49,592 nt of DNA from Acidipila sp. (GTDB taxonomy: Bacteria > Acidobacteriota > Terriglobia > Acidiferrales > UBA7541): NCBI GenBank assembly GCA_010365215.1, contig JAAFGT010000022.1, positions 1 through 49,592 on the forward strand, given 5' to 3'. How positions within the stretch are numbered: the stretch's first letter is position 1; each line of letters begins with the position of its first letter. The position numbers and the translations under genes were made by a program. Of this stretch, positions 19,319 through 26,640 are shown piece by piece. The notes under the pieces were generated by a model. The model had not been told where the DNA came from and did not search any database. It was given only the letters and a program-made list of their open reading frames with translations.

Positions 19319-20089
19319 ATGACTTTTAACAAATCTAACGCCCCTGCGTCGGCACCCGCTCCCGAAGCTGACCTTCCCGAGTCCGGCGACCGCCGCTCGC
19401 GTCGCCAAACGGCAACCCGGGAGAGACTGTTCCGCGCGGCGATGAAGCTTTTCGCCGAGCGCGGATTCTTCGAAACCACCGTCGAGGACATCACCGAAGC
19501 CGCCGACGTCGGAAAGGGAACCTTCTTCAATTATTTCCCGACCAAAGAGCATGTGTTGGAAGCGTTCGGGGAAATCCAGCGCAGCAAAATCGAAGCCGCG
19601 CTGGTGCAGGCACGTACCACGCAAACTCCTTTTCCGGTTCTTTTCCGCCGCATGGGCGATGCGCTTCTTGAGGAGCCCGGCCGCAGCCCGGCGTTTCTGC
19701 GCAGCGTGATGATTGCGAATCTTTCCAGCGAGTCGGTGCGCGCACATCTGTGCGACAACCTGGCACTCGGCCGCCACAAGCTCGCGGAGTTGCTTTCGCT
19801 GGCTCAAGAGCGCGGCGAAGTGCGCAGCGACATGGAGCCGGCGGCGATGGCCCGCAGCGTTCAGCAAAGCTTTTTCGGCGCCATGCTGTTCTGGTGTATG
19901 CACGGCGGCACCGACTTGCGCAGCTGGTACGAACCGGCATTTCGCTTAATCCTCTCCGGTCTCGAAGCGCGGGCGGCACAGCCAGTTGAGGCTGGGTCAG
20001 CGCCTGCGTCTGCGCTCGCGTCGCCGGAAAGTTCCTCCATCCCAGCCATCCCCTCTAGCCCGAACAGCCCCCCGACAAAGGAGCGGTAG
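19319..20089 (+). CDS. TetR/AcrR-family transcriptional regulator
   Basis: The protein has 256 residues. After a disordered Ala/Pro-rich start, the DNA-binding helices are clear: RERLFRAAMKLFAERGFFET, TVEDITEAADVGKGTFFNYF, then PTKEHVLEAF. The ligand-binding half follows, and the C terminus (SSIPAIPSSPNSPPTKER) is again disordered. It is the first gene of an operon with a HlyD adaptor (two bases away), an ABC ATPase and an ABC-2 permease, so it most likely represses this exporter and is induced by a substrate. No Shine-Dalgarno sequence precedes the ATG, and the short leader suggests near-leaderless translation. Confidence 0.9.
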   Translation: MTFNKSNAPASAPAPEADLPESGDRRSRRQTATRERLFRAAMKLFAERGFFETTVEDITEAADVGKGTFFNYFPTKEHVLEAFGEIQRSKIEAALVQARTTQTPFPVLFRRMGDALLEEPGRSPAFLRSVMIANLSSESVRAHLCDNLALGRHKLAELLSLAQERGEVRSDMEPAAMARSVQQSFFGAMLFWCMHGGTDLRSWYEPAFRLILSGLEARAAQPVEAGSAPASALASPESSSIPAIPSSPNSPPTKER

Positions 20090-20091
20090 CA

Positions 20092-21192
20092 ATGAACTCC
20101 CGCAGGAAACTCGTCATTCCCATCGTGGCGCTGGTAGCGCTCGCCGTCGCTCTCTACGCGTGGTCTTCGCGCGGCAACACCGACTTGGTGGCCTCGGGCA
20201 CCATCGAGGCGCGCAACATTCGCGTGGGCTCGAAAATCGGGGGCCGCGTGCTCGAAGTCAAAGTTCGCGAAGGCGATCGCGTCGAACCGCAGCAGGTACT
20301 GGTGACTTTCGACGACCGCGAGCTTCTCGCCGGCCTCGAGGAGTCCCAGGCGAATCTGGCGAAGCTCGAGCACGGCAGCCGCCCCGAGGAGATTGCGCAA
20401 GCGCGCGCCGCCGCGTCGCAAGCCGAAGCGGATTACTCGCTGAAGAAGAACGGCAGCCGGCGCGAGGATGTCGCCGCCGCACTCGCCGACGTGAATCGCG
20501 CAAAAGCAGACTCGGCGCGCGCCGAGCTCGACTACAAGCGTGCGCAACAACTCGCCACCGAAGGCGTCTTTTCGCGCCAACAACGCGATGAAGCCGAAGC
20601 CACCGCGAAGATAGCCGCTGCGCAGGTAGAGAGCGCGTCGCAGAAACTCGCCGAGCTGCAGCAAGGTTTTCGCCCGGAAGAGATCGCCTCGGCGCTGGGA
20701 AGCTACAAGAAAGCCCAAGCCGCGCGCCAGCTTTCCGAGCACGGCTCTCGCGCGGAAGACATCGCCCTGGCGCGAGCGCAATACGCGTTTGACGAAGCGC
20801 GCTACCGCGAGCGCCAGGTGGAGTCTCCGGCCAGCGCCACGGTGGAAGTGCTTGACGTGCGTCCCGGCGACCTGATCGCTCCGAACACTCCCATCGGCAC
20901 GCTGCTCGAGCGCGATCAGTTGTACATCCGCATCTACGTTCCCGAGACGGAAATCGGCCTGGTACACGAAGGCCAGAAAGCCGAGCTCCGCGTCAATTCA
21001 TTTCCCAACAACGTCTTCGAGGGTTTGGTCGAGCAGATCAATCAGAAAGCCGAATTTCTTCCGCGCAACGTGCAGACGCGCGCCGAGCGCGTGCACCAGG
21101 TATTCGGCGTGAAAGTTCGCGTCACCGATTCCACCGGCCGCCTCCGCGCGGGAATGGCTGCCGACGTCAAGCTCAAGCTGGCGGAGAAATAG
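20092..21192 (+). CDS. HlyD-family membrane-fusion (adaptor) protein
   Basis: The protein has 366 residues. One N-terminal membrane anchor (VIPIVALVALAVALYAW) is followed by the lipoyl-like half motif GSKIGGRVLEVKVREGDRVE, a long alpha-hairpin (~75-235) with three copies of a HGSR[PA]E[ED]IA-type segment, and the second half-motif and barrel (VLDVRPGDLIAPNTPIGTLL). It resembles YbhG-type adaptors that link an ABC-2 exporter to the outer membrane. AGGAG lies seven bases before the ATG. It precedes the ATPase gene by one base. Confidence 0.9.
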   Translation: MNSRRKLVIPIVALVALAVALYAWSSRGNTDLVASGTIEARNIRVGSKIGGRVLEVKVREGDRVEPQQVLVTFDDRELLAGLEESQANLAKLEHGSRPEEIAQARAAASQAEADYSLKKNGSRREDVAAALADVNRAKADSARAELDYKRAQQLATEGVFSRQQRDEAEATAKIAAAQVESASQKLAELQQGFRPEEIASALGSYKKAQAARQLSEHGSRAEDIALARAQYAFDEARYRERQVESPASATVEVLDVRPGDLIAPNTPIGTLLERDQLYIRIYVPETEIGLVHEGQKAELRVNSFPNNVFEGLVEQINQKAEFLPRNVQTRAERVHQVFGVKVRVTDSTGRLRAGMAADVKLKLAEK

Positions 21193-21193
21193 C

Positions 21194-22150
21194 GTGGCGG
21201 CCATAGTGGCGCGAAATCTGGTGCGGCGTTTCGGCGATTTCACTGCCGTCGACGACGTCAGCTTCACCGTCGAGAAAGGCGAAGTCTTCGGCTTTCTCGG
21301 GCCCAATGGCAGCGGCAAGACCACGGTGATCAAAATGCTCACCGGCCTGCTGCCTCTCAGCGGCGGTGAAGCGCAGATCGATGGCCTCGACGTGCGCACG
21401 CATTCCGACGAAGTTCGCCAGCGCATCGGCTACATGTCTCAGAAGTTCAGCCTCTATGACGACCTCACCGTCGCGGAAAATCTTAGTTTCTACGCGCGCG
21501 TGTACGACCTGGCCAAAAACCAGCAGCAGAAACGCATCGGCGAAATCGTGGAGATGAACGGCTTGGGTCCTTATCTGAATCGTCTGGCGGGAAAGCTTTC
21601 CGGCGGATGGAAGCAGCGGCTGGCGCTGGGTTGCGCGCTGTTGCACGAGCCGCGCATCCTCTTCCTCGATGAGCCCACCGCGGGCATCGACCCGGTGGCG
21701 CGCCGCCAGTTGTGGGATCTGATCTTCGAGCTTTCCGGGCAGGGAATTACTTTCCTGGTCACCACGCACTACATGGATGAAGCCGAGCGCTGCAGCCACG
21801 TGGCCTATCTCTATTACGGCAAGCTCATCGCCGACGGCACGCCCGAAGGCCTCAAGCTCATGCCCGAAGTAAATCCGCCGGAGACGCATCGCATCGAAAT
21901 CACCGCGCCGGAAATCACCCGCGCTTTGAAGTACGCGCGAAAAGTGGATTGCGTGCGCAGCGCCACGATTTTCGGCACTTCGATTCACGCCTTAGTGGAC
22001 GATTGCTTCCATCAGGCAGACCTGGTGGGGGCGCTGGCCCGCGAAGGCATTACCGTCAGCAACATCGTGCCGCTGACTCCGAGTCTGGAAGATGTATTCG
22101 TCGAGCTCACCTACCAGCATCAAGCCCAATTGGAGGCGCCCGTTGGATAA
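21194..22150 (+). CDS. ABC transporter ATP-binding protein
   Basis: The protein has 318 residues. Walker A is GPNGSGKTT, the signature LSGGWKQRLALG, Walker B ILFLDEPTAGID and the switch His is in VTTHYMDEA. The C-terminal extension (~220-318) is typical of drug-exporter ATPases of the DrrA/YbhF type. The start is GTG one base after the stop of the adaptor gene. It powers the ABC-2 permease encoded next, and its end overlaps that gene's start. Confidence 0.93.
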   Translation: MAAIVARNLVRRFGDFTAVDDVSFTVEKGEVFGFLGPNGSGKTTVIKMLTGLLPLSGGEAQIDGLDVRTHSDEVRQRIGYMSQKFSLYDDLTVAENLSFYARVYDLAKNQQQKRIGEIVEMNGLGPYLNRLAGKLSGGWKQRLALGCALLHEPRILFLDEPTAGIDPVARRQLWDLIFELSGQGITFLVTTHYMDEAERCSHVAYLYYGKLIADGTPEGLKLMPEVNPPETHRIEITAPEITRALKYARKVDCVRSATIFGTSIHALVDDCFHQADLVGALAREGITVSNIVPLTPSLEDVFVELTYQHQAQLEAPVG

Positions 22151-23264
22151 TCCTTTTCGCGGGCTCGGCGCGGTGTTTTACAAAGAACGCCTGCACGTTC
22201 GCCGCGACTTCGGCACGCTGTTTTTTTCGCTGATCATCCCGCTGCTGCAGATGGTCATCCTGGGTTTCGGCATCGACACCAACATTCGCCAGGTGAATAC
22301 CGTGGTGTTCAACGAAGACAACCACGTGGCCAGCCGCGAGCTTCTCGATCGTCTGCGCAACTCGGACACTTTCCGCATCCGCGGCTTCGTAACTTCAGAC
22401 GAAGCGCTCAACGACGCCATCGTCAGCGGCCGCGCCAAAGTAGGCATCAAGATTCCCGTCGACTATTCCGACCAGCTCAGCAAAAACGCTTCCGCGCAGG
22501 TTCTGGTGCTGGTGGATGGCTCGGACTCGTCCGTAGCCGGCCAGGCGCTCAACGTCGCCACTGCGATCGGCTTCGACGAATCTCTCAAGCGCATCCTCGG
22601 GCCCCGCCAGGCGCTGCCCATCGACGTGCGCCCCAAGCTTCTTTTCAATCCCGATTCGCGATCGCCCAATTTTTTTCTGCCCGGCTTGATGTCCACGTTG
22701 CTGCTCAACGTCACCACGTTTCTCACCGCCTTCGCGCTGGTGCGCGAAAAAGAGCGCGGCACCATCGAGCAGCTTTTCCTCACTCCCATCCGCCCGCTCG
22801 GGCTGATGGTCGGTAAGCTGCTCCCCTACTTCGCCATCGGCTTCCTGGAGACCTGCGTCATCATCCTTTTCATGCGCACTGCTTTTCAGGTGCCCATCAA
22901 CGGCAGCGTCATCCTGCTGGTGTTGCTCTCGGTCCCTTATCTTTTCGTAGCCCTGGCGCTGGGCATGCTCATTTCCAGCAAAGCCAATTCCCAGGCCGAA
23001 GCCATGCAGCTGGCTTTTCTCACCATCCTGCCCAGCATTTTTTTCTCGGGTTATATTTTCCCGCGGGAGACCATGCCCCTGGGCTTTTACCTGCTGAGTT
23101 TCCTGATCCCGGCCACCTATTACATCGATATCACGCGCGGCGTGATTTTACGCGGCGCCGGAATTCGCCATCTGTGGGTTGACGGACTGGTGCTTACGGC
23201 CATGGGTTCCGCGCTGCTTTTCCTCGCCGCGCGGCGCTTCCAGAAAAAAATCATCATCGCCTGA
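22143..23264 (+). CDS. ABC-2 type transporter permease
   Basis: The protein has 373 residues. The N-terminal membrane segment is LFFSLIIPLLQMVILGFGI, then a periplasmic domain to ~residue 170, then five membrane segments including LFVALALGMLISS and the ABC-2 signature region FSGYIFPRETMPLGFYLLS. The start is TTG at 22143, with GGAGG six bases upstream; it overlaps the ATPase gene end by eight bases, so the two are translationally coupled. With the ATPase and HlyD adaptor it forms an exporter related to YbhFSR, here with one permease gene, so a homodimer is likely. Confidence 0.9.
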   Translation: MDNPFRGLGAVFYKERLHVRRDFGTLFFSLIIPLLQMVILGFGIDTNIRQVNTVVFNEDNHVASRELLDRLRNSDTFRIRGFVTSDEALNDAIVSGRAKVGIKIPVDYSDQLSKNASAQVLVLVDGSDSSVAGQALNVATAIGFDESLKRILGPRQALPIDVRPKLLFNPDSRSPNFFLPGLMSTLLLNVTTFLTAFALVREKERGTIEQLFLTPIRPLGLMVGKLLPYFAIGFLETCVIILFMRTAFQVPINGSVILLVLLSVPYLFVALALGMLISSKANSQAEAMQLAFLTILPSIFFSGYIFPRETMPLGFYLLSFLIPATYYIDITRGVILRGAGIRHLWVDGLVLTAMGSALLFLAARRFQKKIIIA

Positions 23265-23372
23265 AAGCCAAGTCCAGGTGGATCATGATCGCTAAAGAAA
23301 GCTTAGCTCAGCCGGCAAATGAGCTCGTCACTCGTTCTTTTTCGTGCTCAGCCCGAGCACGCGGTAGCCCAG

Positions 23373-23552
23373 TCAAGTTCCCCAGCCGGCGCCAAGAATA
23401 ATCACCGCGCCGGTAATCCCCAATATGCGGCCAAGGTGAGGGTGCCCGCTGATAAGGATACCGGTAATTCCCAAGGCCATGCCCAACACCATGCGCAGCG
23501 CCCGATCCGTTCGTCCGAGATTGCAAGCCAGTGCCAAACTCTTCTCCCTCAT
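23373..23552 (-). CDS. Small inner-membrane protein, DUF2892-like
   Basis: This 59-residue product reads MREKSLALACNLGRTDRALR and then two membrane segments (VLGMALGITGILIS and ILGITGAVIILGAGWGT). The opening N-L-G-x-x-D-R-x-x-R followed by two hydrophobic helices is the pattern of the YgaP-C/DUF2892 family. The ribosome site is weak. It sits alone between the efflux operon and the radical SAM gene. Function of the family is unknown; some members are fused to rhodanese domains. Confidence 0.65.
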   Translation of the reverse strand: MREKSLALACNLGRTDRALRMVLGMALGITGILISGHPHLGRILGITGAVIILGAGWGT

Positions 23553-23637
23553 CGAGTACCTGACTGAATACGTAAATTATGCGCCCGCAGGATCACCGCA
23601 GTCACACAATTTTGCTGGTTGGTCTAAATGGCTTGGC

Positions 23638-24603
23638 TTAATTAACAGGTTGGCCCAGCGCAAAAACAAGCTGTGGCGAAGTGCGCGGAGCCGCGGCGGG
23701 GTGCGTGCCCAGCATATATTTCTTGCGTAGCTGCTCCACCCGCTGGGCAATCTCCTTGCGGTAGGCCTCAGGTGCATACGCGTTTTGCGAATACCACTCG
23801 CGGTAGCGCGCCACCAGCTTGGGGAATTTTTCTGCAACGAACGGAAGAAAAATCTTCTGCGCGGAGGGCATCAGGAACAGCACATTGGCTGCAAACCACT
23901 TGGCACCGGCATCCCGCGCGGCGCGCGCCAGCGCATCGAGGTCGGCCTCGCGGTCGGTAAGGCCGGGCAGCACCGGCATGGCGAAGACGCCTGCGTCAAT
24001 GCCCGCCTCGCGAAGCGCGCGCACAGCCTCCATGCGCAGATCCGGGCGTGGAGCGCGCGGCTCGAGCAGCCGCGCCAGTCCCGGCCGCATCGTGGTAATG
24101 CTCAGGTTCACGGAGAGCGACGATCTTTCCGCGATACGCTGCAGTAACTTCACATCCCGCACCACCTGGTTCGACTTGGTGGTGATGGAGATATTCAGCC
24201 CCTGGCGCTCTGCCATCTTTTCCAGAATGGCTCGCGTCGCGCCGTGATCTTTCTCCGCCGGTTGATAAGGATCCGTGGCCGTGCCGATGGCAATCAATTC
24301 GCCATCCACATCTTTACAGCCCAGGTCTCGCGCCGCCAGCGCTCCGGCGTTTTCCTTAACATAAATCTTCTTCTCGAATTCGTTCCCGTCCAGTTCCATG
24401 AACTCGTGCGTATACCGCGCGTAACAGTACCGGCAGGCGAATTCACAACCGCGGTAGGGATTCACCGTCCAGCGAAAGGGCATGTTCTTCGAGTCGGACT
24501 CGTTCAGGATCGACTTCACCGGCAGCAGAAAATATTCCGTGTCGCGTTTTTCGTCCACCAAAGGAGAGGATGCGGCGAGGCGAGCAATCCCGCTCGGAGC
24601 CAT
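23638..24603 (-). CDS. Radical SAM protein, SplB-like (PA0069/Rv2578c group)
   Basis: The protein has about 321 residues. The [4Fe-4S] motif is CEFACRYC (C-x3-C-x2-C) in NPYRGCEFACRYCYARYTHE, followed by IGTATDPYQPAEK and ISITTKSNQVVRD, typical of the SPL-related radical SAM group COG1533. These proteins cleave S-adenosylmethionine to start radical chemistry; spore photoproduct lyase is the characterised relative, but this group has no proven substrate. The start at 24603 (MAPSGIARLAAS) matches family N termini; an in-frame ATG at 24768 would add 55 low-complexity residues. Its distance from the peptide cluster (over 6 kb) argues against a peptide-modifying role. Confidence 0.85.
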   Translation of the reverse strand: MAPSGIARLAASSPLVDEKRDTEYFLLPVKSILNESDSKNMPFRWTVNPYRGCEFACRYCYARYTHEFMELDGNEFEKKIYVKENAGALAARDLGCKDVDGELIAIGTATDPYQPAEKDHGATRAILEKMAERQGLNISITTKSNQVVRDVKLLQRIAERSSLSVNLSITTMRPGLARLLEPRAPRPDLRMEAVRALREAGIDAGVFAMPVLPGLTDREADLDALARAARDAGAKWFAANVLFLMPSAQKIFLPFVAEKFPKLVARYREWYSQNAYAPEAYRKEIAQRVEQLRKKYMLGTHPAAAPRTSPQLVFALGQPVN

Positions 24604-24922
24604 TGCTGTGTCCCATCTCCGGCGCAGGCCCGGAGGGGGCGTTGGAACACAGCGGTCGGCGGTCTGGCTGTCCCCTGGGAGGGGAAAAAGGGTGGGCGCT
24701 AAATTCCTCGCTCGCCGTGGCCGGGTTGCCCCGGTCGCTAGAGATCGAAGAGTGGGTGAAGTAGCCATCCCGCCTCGCCAACCCCATACTATTCGCCTTT
24801 TGTTCGCTATGTCAAGACCTATCGTTCGCTTTAGATTCGCCTAAGGTAATGTCCGGCACGCCGGCTGTACCGCGCTGAAATCCAGCGTATACTCAAGTTT
24901 TGAGACCTGCGAGGGCGCTGCC

Positions 24923-25528
24923 TTGGCCGAAATTACCATTTTAATTTTCGACGACGATGTCACCAGCCAGCGGGCGCTCCAGTCGGTTCTAGATTCTGAG
25001 GGTTGGACTGTCCGTGTGGTCCCTTTGCTTCGCGACGCCATGAAAGAGCTGGCCCAGGGCAACTGGTCCCTGGTCATTGCTAATCTGGCGATGACCGGCA
25101 TCGACAGCCCTGAATTCATCTTGCTCTCCGAGCTTGCCTTGTCGCCCCCTGTGCGCGAAGGCAAGCCTCGCGTGCGCATTCTTTTCATGGTGCCTGAGCT
25201 ACTGGCCGGTCAGGCGTTGCCCATTCTCGAAAGCGCGCACCTGCCCTATGTATCCAAGCCCTTCCACTTCCACGATTTCCTGCAAAAAGTAAGCGACCTG
25301 CTGATCGATTCGAGGGCCCTTCCTAAATCCATCCGCACGACCTCGTTCGGCTTTGAAGAAAATAACCGCAGAAAAAAGGCGGATCGACGGGCTGGCAAGG
25401 AGCGCCGCGGCACGGAGATGTTCGCCTCGCGCGAGGACTACTACATGACCGATGAAGAACTGGCGGAATTTGAAAAGTCAGAAAAAGAAGAAGCCAAGAA
25501 GCGCAAGACCGGCGATCACCCCGTCTGA
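24923..25528 (+). CDS. Receiver-like protein with Asn at the phospho-acceptor position
   Basis: The protein has 201 residues. Residues 1-120 have a receiver fold: acidic pocket DDD (10-12) and Lys112 in YVSKPF are kept, but the phospho-acceptor Asp is replaced by Asn54 (LVIANLAMTG). It is thus probably an unphosphorylated pseudo-receiver. The C-terminal 60 residues are highly charged (NNRRKKADRRAGKERRG, then EFEKSEKEEAKKRK). The start is TTG at 24923 with GAGGG eight bases upstream. There is no output domain and no kinase nearby. Confidence 0.75.
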   Translation: MAEITILIFDDDVTSQRALQSVLDSEGWTVRVVPLLRDAMKELAQGNWSLVIANLAMTGIDSPEFILLSELALSPPVREGKPRVRILFMVPELLAGQALPILESAHLPYVSKPFHFHDFLQKVSDLLIDSRALPKSIRTTSFGFEENNRRKKADRRAGKERRGTEMFASREDYYMTDEELAEFEKSEKEEAKKRKTGDHPV

Positions 25529-25536
25529 GCGCAGTC

Positions 25537-26031
25537 TCAATAGGTCTGCGCTTTTCCCGCCTTTCGGAATTCTTCAAACAGCGCGCGGCACTCTTCGGCC
25601 AGCAGCCCGGACTGGACGCGCAAGGGACTGCCACCCAGGGCCGCCAGCTCTTTTGCGCCAACACGCAGCTCGCTGAATCCCGCCGCGGCGGCGTCGGCGA
25701 TCGACGCGCCGTACACCACGCGATTAATCTTTGCCCAGTGAATCGCAGAAAGGCACATGGGGCAGGGCTCGCAACTGCAGTAGAGCGCGCAGGCACCGAG
25801 CTCGATGGAGCGCAACGCGTGCGCCGCCGCGCGGATATTGTTCACTTCGGCGTGCGCGGTGGGATCAATGTCGCGCCACACCGTGTTGTGCGTCGCCGCT
25901 ATGATTTTTCCGTCCTGTACGATCACCGATCCAAATGGCGATTGCCCTTCCGCAATTCCCCGTCGCGCCACCGCGATCGCGGCGCGCATGAAGCTTTCGT
26001 CGTCCTTCGAATATGCCTCGCCGCTGCTCAC
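25537..26031 (-). CDS. Nucleoside deaminase (CMP/dCMP-type zinc deaminase family)
   Basis: The protein has 164 residues. Zinc and catalytic residues are in PTAHAEVNNIR (HAE) and SCEPCPMCLSA (PCxxC). It resembles guanine deaminase/TadA-like COG0590 proteins; the C-terminal sequence is closer to guanine or broad nucleoside deaminases than to TadA, so purine salvage is the best guess. The start is GTG at 26031: GAGGAG lies five bases upstream, and it begins just after the folK stop codon (26033), so the two genes are coupled. Confidence 0.85.
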   Translation of the reverse strand: MSSGEAYSKDDESFMRAAIAVARRGIAEGQSPFGSVIVQDGKIIAATHNTVWRDIDPTAHAEVNNIRAAAHALRSIELGACALYCSCEPCPMCLSAIHWAKINRVVYGASIADAAAAGFSELRVGAKELAALGGSPLRVQSGLLAEECRALFEEFRKAGKAQTY

Positions 26032-26032
26032 T

Positions 26033-26560
26033 TTATCTCCTCGGCCCCACTCCGTCGTCGCGCTCAGACGGCCCGCCCCAAAGCTGCACCTGGCTGCGGT
26101 CCGCCGTCCGGGCCAGCAGGTCAGTGACGCTACGCCTCGATCGTGGAAGCCGCAATCCCGGCTCCAATTCGCACAGAGGCACCAGCACAAAGCGCCGCTC
26201 GCCCATCCGCGGGTGCGGCACATCGAGACCCGAGGCGTGAATCACGCTCGAGCCGTAGAGCAGAATATCGATATCGATGGTCCGCGGGCCTCCTGGCGTC
26301 GTGCGCTCGCGGCCCAGATCCTTCTCTACGCGCTGCACCACGCGAAGCAGTTGCCGAGGCGTCAGTTTCGTCTCCGCTTTCAGCACGCAGTTCAGAAACC
26401 ATGATTGCGCCAGGAATCCCACCGGCTCGGTGGCATATAACGATGAGAGCCGCCGTGGCGTCACCCCCGCCCGCGCCAGCTCTTCCACGGCTCGGGCAAT
26501 CATCGCTTCGCGGTCGCCCAGGTTTGACCCCAGCGACAGATAGATCAATTTGGCCTGCAC
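26033..26560 (-). CDS. folK: 2-amino-4-hydroxy-6-hydroxymethyldihydropteridine pyrophosphokinase
   Basis: The protein has 175 residues. It transfers pyrophosphate from ATP to the pterin in folate synthesis. The family blocks are clear: YLSLGSNLGDREAMI, YATEPVGFLAQSWFLNCV, LGRERTTPGGPRTIDIDILL and VPHPRMGERRFVLVPL. The start is GTG at 26560. The end carries the GAGGAG that serves the deaminase gene directly downstream. No other folate genes are nearby. Confidence 0.93.
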   Translation of the reverse strand: MQAKLIYLSLGSNLGDREAMIARAVEELARAGVTPRRLSSLYATEPVGFLAQSWFLNCVLKAETKLTPRQLLRVVQRVEKDLGRERTTPGGPRTIDIDILLYGSSVIHASGLDVPHPRMGERRFVLVPLCELEPGLRLPRSRRSVTDLLARTADRSQVQLWGGPSERDDGVGPRR

Positions 26561-26640
26561 CGTTGCGATCTATAGTTTTGCGGAAATCGCTGCGCCCGTC
26601 ATTATCTGCAAAAATTTGCTCGCATCTGATCGAATCCGGC

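Noticed and set aside
23638-24603. Radical SAM protein as modifying enzyme for the small peptides
   Set aside because: It belongs to the SplB-like COG1533 group, has no SPASM or RiPP-recognition domain and lies over 6 kb away with unrelated genes between.
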